A stretch of 14,736 nucleotides of DNA from Methanocorpusculum sp. (GTDB lineage: Archaea > Halobacteriota > Methanomicrobia > Methanomicrobiales > Methanocorpusculaceae). Below are positions 1-5,038 of the stretch, one piece after another. The stretch's first letter is position 1. Each line of letters begins with the position of its first letter. Position numbers and translations under genes: made by a program. The DNA lies in the NCBI GenBank assembly GCA_017622255.1, contig JAGARL010000001.1, positions 1-14,736 on the forward strand, given 5' to 3'. A model generated the notes under the pieces. The model did not search any database. It was given only the letters and a program-made list of their open reading frames with translations, and was not told where the DNA came from.

Positions 1-520
1 ACTTTTCTTTGTCAACGGTGAGTTTGGTCTCAGCGTCAAGAGCTGCCTGACGTGGAACAGCTCCGCCTTCGCCCTCATATACTGGGACGTCGCGGACGAT
101 TGCATCACGCGGGCATGCTGCGCTGCAGGATTCACAGCGGACACACTTCTCGGCGTTGATTTCAGCGGTAAAGTCGTATTCTGGGAAACCTTCCTGCTCC
201 TTGATTGGGAGGCTTGGTTCACCGTCTACTTCCACTGCAAGGGAGTTAAACGGACACAGGATTGTACAGACACCACAGTAGGAACACTTGGATGGGTCTA
301 CAACAATCGGTGCGCCTTCGGTGGTTCCGCGGGCAGCTGCACCGACCATGCCGAGGGTAATTGCTTCCTTCGGGCAGGCGTCTGCACAGATACCGCAACC
401 GGTACACTTGGAGGCGTTTAACACGAGGTGGGAGACTTTCTTCAGGAGGCGCTGCTCCATGACGATAGTTTCGCCCTCAACCTTCGTGGAGAATTTTGGA
501 AACATTGTGCTCATTGCCAT
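1..520 (-). CDS. fwdF: FwdF/FmdF-like polyferredoxin, N-terminal part (runs off the window edge)
   Basis: This is the first ~173 codons of a multi-[4Fe-4S] ferredoxin; the 3' end lies beyond position 1. Reading the minus strand from ATG 520, three CX2CX2CX3C cluster motifs are visible (CTGCGICADAC, CSYCGVCTILC, CVRCESCSAAC), spaced as in polyferredoxins. In the family, FwdF/FmdF is a ~350-residue protein with about eight clusters that wires HdrA to the FwdABCD core. Start 520 is chosen because GAGAGAGGAAA lies a few bases upstream; in-frame ATGs at 514 and 505 are alternatives. It begins 19 bases after the stop of the small ferredoxin gene, so the two are almost certainly co-transcribed. The FwdF name rests on cluster content and on fwd genes in the same window. 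Another polyferredoxin (e.g. EhbK/MvhB type) cannot be fully excluded from a partial sequence. Confidence 0.75.
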   Translation of the reverse strand, partial: MAMSTMFPKFSTKVEGETIVMEQRLLKKVSHLVLNASKCTGCGICADACPKEAITLGMVGAAARGTTEGAPIVVDPSKCSYCGVCTILCPFNSLAVEVDGEPSLPIKEQEGFPEYDFTAEINAEKCVRCESCSAACPRDAIVRDVPVYEGEGGAVPRQAALDAETKLTVDKEK

Positions 521-539
521 AACGATTTCCTCTCTCTTT

Positions 540-812
540 TTAGTGCTCCTCAGAGACAGCTTCTGCTGCCGGAGCCTCTGATGCTAACAGTCTGATAACA
601 TTGTATGGACATGCTTCGACACAGACACCGCAACCTGCACAAAGTTCTTTGTTAAGGTCAAGGGAAATTGCCTTGCCGTTCTGAACTAAATAGATCTTGT
701 CGGAAGAGACAGGATCTACTGTACAGAGTTCCAGTGCATTGACCGGACATGCGACCACACAGTTGTTACAACCAGTACATCTTTCCATGTTGATATGCAT
801 TGCAAATGCCAT
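540..812 (-). CDS. fwdG: Small 2x[4Fe-4S] ferredoxin, FwdG-like subunit
   Basis: A 90-residue bacterial-type ferredoxin with two complete cluster motifs: C12-C15-C18-C22 (CTGCNNCVVAC, followed by Pro) and C58-C61-C64-C68 (CAGCGVCVEAC, followed by Pro). The ~35-residue spacer between them is longer than in minimal ferredoxins, and the C-terminus is Ala/Glu-rich. Size and position directly before a polyferredoxin gene fit FwdG/FmdG, the electron-transfer subunit of formylmethanofuran dehydrogenase. ATG 812 is preceded by a GGTG element about ten bases away; internal ATGs at 800 and 788 have no Shine-Dalgarno sequence. A TATA-like box about 60 bases upstream makes this the first gene of the fwdGF transcription unit. 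A generic ferredoxin of another oxidoreductase is the main alternative. Confidence 0.7.
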   Translation of the reverse strand: MAFAMHINMERCTGCNNCVVACPVNALELCTVDPVSSDKIYLVQNGKAISLDLNKELCAGCGVCVEACPYNVIRLLASEAPAAEAVSEEH

Positions 813-870
813 TGCTTATATGCACCAGCCTTCGATAACTACGATCGACTCTTAAATATTCGTCAACAAA

Positions 871-880
871 TCTATAAATA
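871..880 (-). promoter_or_regulatory. Candidate TATA box for fwdG-fwdF
   Basis: On the minus strand this reads TATTTATAGA, close to the archaeal TATA consensus TTTATATA. It would place the transcription start around 846-852, giving a leader of roughly 35-40 bases before ATG 812. It is the best TATA-like element just upstream of the gene; no strong BRE was recognised. Confidence 0.5.
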
Positions 881-1092
881 CGTTGCCGACACATCAACGT
901 AAAATAATGGTGGGTTAGAAAAAAAGCAAAAAAATACAAAATTCAATATATATAATATACGATAATATTAAATATGAAAAATCGAAGCCAAAAAATATGA
1001 AAATCTGAATCGCGAAAGAACACACAATGAAATCCCTGTTTTACGGCCAATACGGACGATTTAAAACCAATTAGAAAACCATGGAAAATAAC

Positions 1093-1113
1093 AAAAAAGA
1101 GTTAACCAAAAAA
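1093..1113 (-). terminator. T-tract terminator of the sulfur operon
   Basis: Two T6 runs on the minus strand (1113-1108 and 1098-1093) follow the stop codon at 1135-1137 by about 22 and 37 bases. Archaeal transcription typically ends at such U-rich tracts without needing a hairpin. The T7 tracts at 934-928 and 925-919 could act as a backup terminator. Confidence 0.5.
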
Positions 1114-1134
1114 TGAGGAAATGAGGGATGGTTT

Positions 1135-2061
1135 TCAGCGCAGTGCGAATGCATGCGTCGGTTTGTAACCCTCGATTCCAAGCGGCTCCAAGCTCTTCAT
1201 AACCCGCTCACGGAACTCGGCAAACTCCTCGTCTGTCAGCTGTTCCGGAAGCATCTTGTCAGATGCGATACTGCGGTAAATCCAGTAGATAATCTTCTCG
1301 ACTACTGCCACCACATCATCCTCGGACTTTGCGATGAAGAAGGTTCTGCCGATCTTCGGGTGACGGCCGCGTTTACCGCCTAAGGTAATAAGATACCGCG
1401 GCTCATCAAAGTTGATATAGTTGTACGGGCATGCGTGAACACAGAAACCGCACAGCATACAGTGGCTGTTGTCCATCTGCAGTTTGCCGTTGACAATCTT
1501 GATTGCTTGCTCGCGGCAGTAGTGTGCACAGGTACTGCAGCCGGTACAGAGACCCATATTACGGATAGGTTTTCGAAGACCCGTAATACCGATTTCATTT
1601 AAGCGCTCGCTGGTACATCCGTTCGGACAGGCGGATATTGCAATACGCACCTTGACCGGCATCTCGCGGCCGAAGAACTTCTCGTCCAGCTTCTTTGCCA
1701 GGGACAGAGAATCGATAACAGCATACTTACAGTTCTGCGTGCCAAGACACGAGGTGATATTGACAACCTCGTCACGCTCGGCACCAACCGGAGTGCCGTT
1801 TCTCTCTAAAGCAGCCGCCATCTTCTCCAGATCTTCGTGTTTGACATGGAGGAGTTCGACAGTCTGACGAGTGGTGCAGTGCACCTGGGATACACCGAAA
1901 CGCCGGGCAATCCGGGCGATACCTGACATCTGGTCAGGAGTAATCATTCCGGCAGGAGTCCGCAGACGGACGATATAGTAATCCGGATCAATCTCCGGAA
2001 TAATACCGCCCTTCAGATAGAACTGGGACTTTTCGCGGTTACTAGGTCTTCTTCTTGCCAT
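1135..2061 (-). CDS. Small dissimilatory sulfite-reductase-like protein (Dsr-LP type), siroheme/[4Fe-4S] with ferredoxin domain
   Basis: A 308-residue nitrite/sulfite reductase family protein. An N-terminal ferredoxin-like half-domain (about 25-95) contains the TTRQT siroheme-pocket signature at 63-67. The siroheme-[4Fe-4S] ligands follow as C105-X5-C111 and C145-X3-C149. An inserted two-cluster ferredoxin domain uses C172/175/178/182 and C201/204/207/211. All ligand cysteines are present, so it should be active. It is much shorter than F420-dependent sulfite reductase Fsr (~620) and resembles the small Dsr-like proteins of methanogens and AsrC, whose substrates are mostly unproven. It is the last gene of the leftward sulfur operon, 53 bases after the DUF1858 gene, and lacks a clear Shine-Dalgarno sequence at ATG 2061. 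Reduction of sulfite, or of another sulfur/selenium oxyanion, to the -2 state is an inference. Confidence 0.85.
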   Translation of the reverse strand: MARRRPSNREKSQFYLKGGIIPEIDPDYYIVRLRTPAGMITPDQMSGIARIARRFGVSQVHCTTRQTVELLHVKHEDLEKMAAALERNGTPVGAERDEVVNITSCLGTQNCKYAVIDSLSLAKKLDEKFFGREMPVKVRIAISACPNGCTSERLNEIGITGLRKPIRNMGLCTGCSTCAHYCREQAIKIVNGKLQMDNSHCMLCGFCVHACPYNYINFDEPRYLITLGGKRGRHPKIGRTFFIAKSEDDVVAVVEKIIYWIYRSIASDKMLPEQLTDEEFAEFRERVMKSLEPLGIEGYKPTHAFALR

Positions 2062-2114
2062 TGCTGAAATAATGTATGTCAGAGTGCTCTAAATAACCTT
2101 CGCGTCCTCAAAGC

Positions 2115-2306
2115 TCAGGTTGAAATACCAAGAGCCGCTGCAAGCTTGTCTAAATCGACGCCTTTGCGGGTTGCCGCCTGGCGGATGGATTCATTGTTGG
2201 CGATTGCGTATCCCAGACAGTTCATGCCGAAGCTCTGGAAGATTTCGGCGGTCTCCGGGCGTTCCGTTAAGATTTCTTCAATTTTAGAGTCTGCGGTTAA
2301 GGTCAT
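2115..2306 (-). CDS. DUF1858 (prismane-associated redox domain) protein with one cysteine
   Basis: A 63-residue protein matching the DUF1858 / hybrid-cluster-protein-associated domain: an N-terminal helix with a 'IEEILTERPETAEIFQSFGM' pattern, then the motif GMNCLGY, then a helix ending LAAALGI. Family members normally have GMxCxxC with a redox disulfide. Here the second Cys is Tyr (GMNCLGYA), leaving only one thiol at about residue 29. That suits a persulfide or metal-free thiol carrier better than a disulfide switch, though this is inference. The start ATG overlaps the upstream TGA stop (ATGA), with GTGAGG about eight bases upstream, so translation is coupled. Its partner is probably the sulfite-reductase-like protein or the carriers encoded upstream. 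Confidence 0.75.
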   Translation of the reverse strand: MTLTADSKIEEILTERPETAEIFQSFGMNCLGYAIANNESIRQAATRKGVDLDKLAAALGIST

Positions 2307-2779
2307 TTTGTTGCCTCACGGATAATAATCTCCGCAGTAATCTGTGCGGCATCGCCGGTGAACCGGGTGCACTGTGCGGAGTGTTCGGGAGAGCCTATCT
2401 GCATATCTTTGGTGTGGATTCTGCAGCATAAGGTCTGGTTCATTTCTTTAAAGCGGTCGTGCAGTTCCTTTGCAAGGCGCATGGTGTGTCCGCTCTGGAC
2501 AAACTGCAGGGGCTTTTCTCTGCCGAAGATAAGGCCGAGCGCCATAACACCGCCTGCTGCAGCGCCGCAGGTACAGCCTGCACCGCCCATGCCGACCGGG
2601 AATCCGGAGCTCATGGCAATTACATAGTCCGGAATCTCCGGGCAGAAGTAATCACGGACCGCCTTCATCACGGCTTCCGAGCAGTTGAACTGTGCCGTCC
2701 GATAGAGTTCCTCGGCGGCTTTCCGGACAGCGAGAGCGTCCGCTGCTTCCGGAATTGAAAAATAAGAAGGGAGAGTCAT
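2303..2779 (-). CDS. C_GCAxxG_C_C family putative redox protein
   Basis: A 158-residue protein with the layout of the C_GCAxxG_C_C family: an early Cys in FNCSEAV (C33), a Gly-rich core GMGGAGCTCGAAAGG (C69 and C71; the CGAxxG signature is intact), then C118/C119 (LCCR) and C137. Family members are small cytoplasmic proteins often found next to sulfur or metal redox genes; their biochemistry is not established. The spaced cysteines suggest an Fe-S cluster or redox-active thiols. The gene begins five bases after the OsmC-family stop codon and overlaps the next gene by four bases, so it sits inside a polycistron. The Shine-Dalgarno match is weak, suggesting coupling to upstream translation. Confidence 0.8.
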   Translation of the reverse strand: MTLPSYFSIPEAADALAVRKAAEELYRTAQFNCSEAVMKAVRDYFCPEIPDYVIAMSSGFPVGMGGAGCTCGAAAGGVMALGLIFGREKPLQFVQSGHTMRLAKELHDRFKEMNQTLCCRIHTKDMQIGSPEHSAQCTRFTGDAAQITAEIIIREATK

Positions 2780-2784
2780 GTTAC

Positions 2785-3306
2785 TTAGACTCTTTTTGCG
2801 GCAACAGTAAGAGGTACTGCGGTCTTTACGGTGTAGAGTGCCATACAGCCGTTGTATGCGGCATCTTTGAGCATCTGAATCTGTTCGTCGGTTGCCTGTT
2901 CGCTGGTGACGTTAAAAGTGACGCGGTAGGCTCCGACTAACGGCTGGTCGCCAAGCTTGAACTGGGCGTGGTAGTCAAGGTCAGCCTCAATGTCAGTGGT
3001 GAGGTTGTCAATCTTGATACCGTTCTTGGCTGCTGCGGTCATGAAGGTTGCAGAGGCACAGCCGCAAATCCAGAACAGACCGTATGCCATTGGAGATGGA
3101 TAGTTTCCGAGTTTTTCGAAGTTCGGGTGGGTTAATGCGAACTCAACCGGTCCGTTGTCGGTCTTTGCGGATGCGGTGAACTGCGGGCCGTTCTCGTCGA
3201 ACTGCCAGGTTCCGGTCATTTTGGTGGTGAATAATGCCTCGTTGTCGTCGGCCTTGATTTCAGCCTCGTACTGTTTTACCTGATCTAAATCGATGTTATT
3301 GAGCAT
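2785..3306 (-). CDS. OsmC/Ohr-family protein
   Basis: A 173-residue OsmC-like protein. The N-terminal beta region (about 10-60) leads to the family helix containing the first cysteine, here duplicated as CGC (C81, C83) in WICGCASATFMTAA. The second family cysteine is C154 in NGCMALYTV, replacing the usual NCP motif. OsmC/Ohr proteins reduce organic hydroperoxides through two cysteines, but versions clustered with YedE and TusA genes are thought to act on sulfur species. That role fits here and is inferred. ATG 3306 is preferred because GTGAT lies six bases upstream; a GTG at 3315 would add three residues. It lies 22 bases after the TusA-like gene. Loss of the Pro next to C154 and the extra Cys are departures from the peroxidase type. 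Confidence 0.8.
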   Translation of the reverse strand: MLNNIDLDQVKQYEAEIKADDNEALFTTKMTGTWQFDENGPQFTASAKTDNGPVEFALTHPNFEKLGNYPSPMAYGLFWICGCASATFMTAAAKNGIKIDNLTTDIEADLDYHAQFKLGDQPLVGAYRVTFNVTSEQATDEQIQMLKDAAYNGCMALYTVKTAVPLTVAAKRV

Positions 3307-3328
3307 AAATATCACATTGGAGTTGGTG

Positions 3329-3544
3329 TTATTTGTCAGTTGGTATAAGGGTAATCAGATACGTGTCTTCTTCTTCCTGTTTTTCAACAGAGACAGTGTA
3401 TGCTGATTTTTGAAAACCCCCTTCCACCGTGTTTACCTGAGTTGCAGTTCCTAAAAAGGAGAAAGGTCCGTCCGCTTTTTTGAGCGCGACCTTTAACTTC
3501 AGCATCAGGTATGTGCAGGATTCTTCTCTGAAGTCTGCTGTCAT
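3329..3544 (-). CDS. Degenerate TusA-like small protein
   Basis: A 71-residue protein with no obvious strong family signature. It lines up with the TusA fold: a short first strand, a single Cys at position 10 (exactly where the adjacent TusA-family protein has its first active Cys), then an amphipathic helix LMLKLKVALKK like the CPxPLLKLKKAL helix, and a final strand YLITLIP. The TusA CPxP motif is replaced by CTYL. It may be a diverged tandem duplicate of the neighbouring gene and act as a partner or one-thiol carrier; the assignment is by pattern only. AAGGA directly abuts ATG 3544, an unusually short Shine-Dalgarno spacing. A 7-bp hairpin lies immediately upstream, so initiation may depend on translation of the preceding gene. 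Confidence 0.6.
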   Translation of the reverse strand: MTADFREESCTYLMLKLKVALKKADGPFSFLGTATQVNTVEGGFQKSAYTVSVEKQEEEDTYLITLIPTDK

Positions 3545-3548
3545 TCCT

Positions 3549-3567
3549 TAACAGTTTGGCACTGTTA
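3549..3567 (-). repeat. Perfect 7-bp inverted repeat between the two TusA-like genes
   Basis: TAACAGT (3549-3555) and ACTGTTA (3561-3567) are perfect reverse complements around a 5-base loop. On the minus strand the stem starts at the TusA-gene stop codon and ends next to the AAGGA ribosome binding site of the next gene. It could modulate translation or mRNA processing. No T tract follows, so it is not an obvious terminator. Confidence 0.5.
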
Positions 3568-3783
3568 GTTCTTAGAGATAGTGATTTCCCACAGTCCGCT
3601 TTCCTTTAAGTTTACTGCGCAGTTGAGTTTCTTGATGTCGCAGTATTCAGGAATGGATGCGGTTGCTGCCGGTGCGTGGTCGCAGAGGACAACAAGGCTC
3701 TCGCCTGCTGGAAGAGTCTTTAATGCTTTGTCGACGGAGAGGACGCAGAACGGGCATACTTTTCCGGTAATGTCAAGATTCAT
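3565..3783 (-). CDS. TusA/SirA/YedF-family sulfur carrier with CPxC motif
   Basis: A 72-residue TusA-family protein: strand MNLDITGK, active-site motif C10-P-F-C13, helix to about residue 26, then the ESLVVLCDHAPAATASI segment typical of the family and a final strand WEITISK. Canonical TusA has CPxP; CPxC adds a second thiol next to the persulfide-carrying Cys. In the family the first Cys accepts sulfane sulfur from a cysteine desulfurase and passes it on. Some members paired with YedE act in sulfur or selenium delivery (FdhT/FdhU of Campylobacter are needed for formate dehydrogenase activity). AGGTGA lies six bases before ATG 3783. The gene starts 11 bases after the YedE-like gene, matching the common yedE-tusA pairing. 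Confidence 0.88.
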   Translation of the reverse strand: MNLDITGKVCPFCVLSVDKALKTLPAGESLVVLCDHAPAATASIPEYCDIKKLNCAVNLKESGLWEITISKN

Positions 3784-3794
3784 GTTTTTTCACC

Positions 3795-4313
3795 TTAGAT
3801 TCCAATCAGTGCAAAGAGGTCAACAACCCATCCGAGGATGAATCCGGAGAAGACGAGTGCTCCGACGAGCATACCGATTACGAAGAATCCGGATTTGATG
3901 TTTCCTTCAGAGGTCATAACGAGCTGTCTGAGCGGACATCCGCCAAGGAGAGTTCCGATGATACCAACGAAGATACCGCCGACTAACATGCAGATGATGG
4001 TTGCTGCAACGGAAAGTCCTCCCGGTGCTCCCGGAATTGCTGCAAGGATTCCTGCCGGGTTTTCGATTGCCCAGAAGAAGTTCGGGAATGCAGACGGAAC
4101 GATGAGGGAGAAGATTAAGTAGAAGACGAATGCGGAGAGGATAAGTCCTACGTATCCCTTTAAGAGTCTGGTCTGTCTGAAGAGGAAGAAGTCGCGGATA
4201 CCGCCGATGGAACAGAATCCGGAACGCTGTCCAAGCCATCCGATGATGAAACCAAGGATGATGGTGACAATTGGTACGAGCATAATTGCTACATCTTTTG
4301 CGAGCGGGTCCAT
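3795..4313 (-). CDS. YeeE/YedE-family sulfur transport half-protein 2
   Basis: A 172-residue polytopic membrane protein, about half the length of full YeeE/YedE transporters. Hydrophobic segments lie near 8-28, 53-72, 101-124 and 142-171. Two family signatures are present: GFCSIGGIRDFFLFRQT (C34) after the first helix and GGCPLRQLVMTSEGN (C126) after the third. In the thiosulfate transporter TsuA/YeeE, conserved cysteines in equivalent re-entrant loops relay the substrate through the membrane. It probably forms a heterodimer with the product of the gene immediately upstream, which ends three bases earlier and whose last codons supply the GGAGG ribosome binding site. Substrate (thiosulfate, sulfite/sulfide-level sulfur, or selenium) cannot be read from sequence. 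Confidence 0.85.
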   Translation of the reverse strand: MDPLAKDVAIMLVPIVTIILGFIIGWLGQRSGFCSIGGIRDFFLFRQTRLLKGYVGLILSAFVFYLIFSLIVPSAFPNFFWAIENPAGILAAIPGAPGGLSVAATIICMLVGGIFVGIIGTLLGGCPLRQLVMTSEGNIKSGFFVIGMLVGALVFSGFILGWVVDLFALIGI

Positions 4314-4316
4314 GTT

Positions 4317-4829
4317 TTAGGCCTCCATTTTCTTTAAGGCAATCTTGACACCGATTAAGACACCGATGACGATTGCGACAAGTCCGAAGAGTGCGATTAA
4401 GTCACCGTAGCCGATACGAAGGGCAATACGGTACGGGCAGGCTCCCATAAGAAGAGCGCAGACCATGAAGAAGAATCCGCCGAGGGTGTACTTGACACAG
4501 CCGAGGGCAGTTGCCTTCTTGAGGCGGAACTCACGGTAGACGAGTGCTGCAACGACTGCTCCGATTAAGACACCGACGATGGTTAAAACCGGCAGTGCTC
4601 CGGCAAGGGAGATCGGGGCTGCGAAGAGAGATGTTCCAAAGATGTTGTTCCAGATTACGTCAATGAAGTCACGGGAGTGGCATGCGACGCAGAATCCGTA
4701 GGCAACAGGTCCGCCGGCCGGGAAGAGCAGTGCCTGAACGAGGGCTGCTGCAAAGCCGATGATGATACCTGCTGCAATTGGCTTTTTCAGGATTGTGTCA
4801 ATCCCTTTTTTTGCAGGTGTGCTTGTCAT
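4317..4829 (-). CDS. YeeE/YedE-family sulfur transport half-protein 1
   Basis: A 170-residue membrane protein, first gene of the leftward sulfur operon. Hydrophobic stretches lie near 17-38, 65-98 (probably two), 113-128 and 143-164. It has the paired signatures of the YedE repeat in diverged form: GFCVACHSRDF (C47, C50) and GACPYRIALRIGYGD (C131), with extra cysteines C111 and C124. It is therefore the N-terminal-type half that combines with the following gene to make a complete two-repeat transporter. ATG 4829 is chosen because upstream residues are not membrane-protein-like and would overlap the TATA box at 4876-4886. The predicted leader is short (about 25-30 bases) and no Shine-Dalgarno sequence is visible. 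Confidence 0.8.
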   Translation of the reverse strand: MTSTPAKKGIDTILKKPIAAGIIIGFAAALVQALLFPAGGPVAYGFCVACHSRDFIDVIWNNIFGTSLFAAPISLAGALPVLTIVGVLIGAVVAALVYREFRLKKATALGCVKYTLGGFFFMVCALLMGACPYRIALRIGYGDLIALFGLVAIVIGVLIGVKIALKKMEA

Positions 4830-4875
4830 GCAGATATCTGTTGGCGTGGTAAGTATATTAGGATTGTCCAAAAAG

Positions 4876-4886
4876 TTTATATAAAA
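4876..4886 (-). promoter_or_regulatory. TATA box of the leftward sulfur operon
   Basis: On the minus strand this reads TTTTATATAAA, a near-perfect archaeal TATA box. The expected start point is around 4852-4858, about 25-30 bases before ATG 4829. An A-rich stretch precedes it, in the position of a BRE. Confidence 0.7.
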
Positions 4887-4902
4887 TCGTATTTTTGCAG
4901 TT

Positions 4903-4927
4903 GTGTATTTTTGAAACAAAACACACG
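4903..4927. promoter_or_regulatory. Imperfect dyad between divergent promoters, possible operator
   Basis: GTGTATTTTTG (4903-4913) and CAAAACACAC (4917-4926) form an inverted repeat around AAA, with one base offset and one mismatch. It lies between the two outward-facing TATA boxes (4876-4886 minus, 4950-4957 plus), where one regulator could control both units. It is AT-rich and may be chance. Confidence 0.3.
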
Positions 4928-4949
4928 ATATTTAAAGATTATGATTTTA

Positions 4950-4957
4950 TTTATATA
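4950..4957 (+). promoter_or_regulatory. TATA box of the cysteine desulfurase-FdhD-like operon
   Basis: A perfect TTTATATA. Transcription would start near 4978-4984, giving a leader of about 55-60 bases that ends with the GGAGG ribosome binding site at 5027-5031. Confidence 0.7.
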
Positions 4958-5026
4958 CAATGTGTATCGGAAGTCACCGTCAGACACTTATGTGAGCCGG
5001 ACCAATGTAATTATTATGCAGAGAAC

Positions 5027-5031
5027 GGAGG
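5027..5031 (+). promoter_or_regulatory. Ribosome binding site fixing the desulfurase start
   Basis: GGAGG is followed by a 7-base gap to ATG 5039. The GTG at 5036 is in frame but only four bases away. The upstream in-frame extension (to 4895) crosses the TATA box and encodes no family sequence. Confidence 0.75.
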
Positions 5032-5038
5032 CTTGGTG

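Larger units (their letters stand above)
813..1134. other. AT-rich intergenic region between fwdG and the sulfite-reductase-like gene
   Basis: This 322-base stretch has no convincing gene. It holds the fwdG TATA box near its left end. It also has two runs of seven A at 919-925 and 928-934 (T7 tracts on the minus strand), a second very AT-rich TATA-like block at about 945-960, and two A6 runs at 1093-1098 and 1108-1113. The order on the minus strand is: end of the sulfur operon, T6 tracts, TATA-like block, T7 tracts, fwdG TATA box, fwdG. Confidence 0.6.

Noticed and set aside
1027..1074. 15-codon plus-strand mini-ORF in the intergenic region
   Set aside because: There is no Shine-Dalgarno sequence and no clear plus-strand promoter at suitable spacing; the length is expected by chance.
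4895..5038. N-terminal extension of the cysteine desulfurase
   Set aside because: It spans the TATA box at 4950-4957 and encodes no conserved sequence; GGAGG at 5027-5031 selects ATG 5039.
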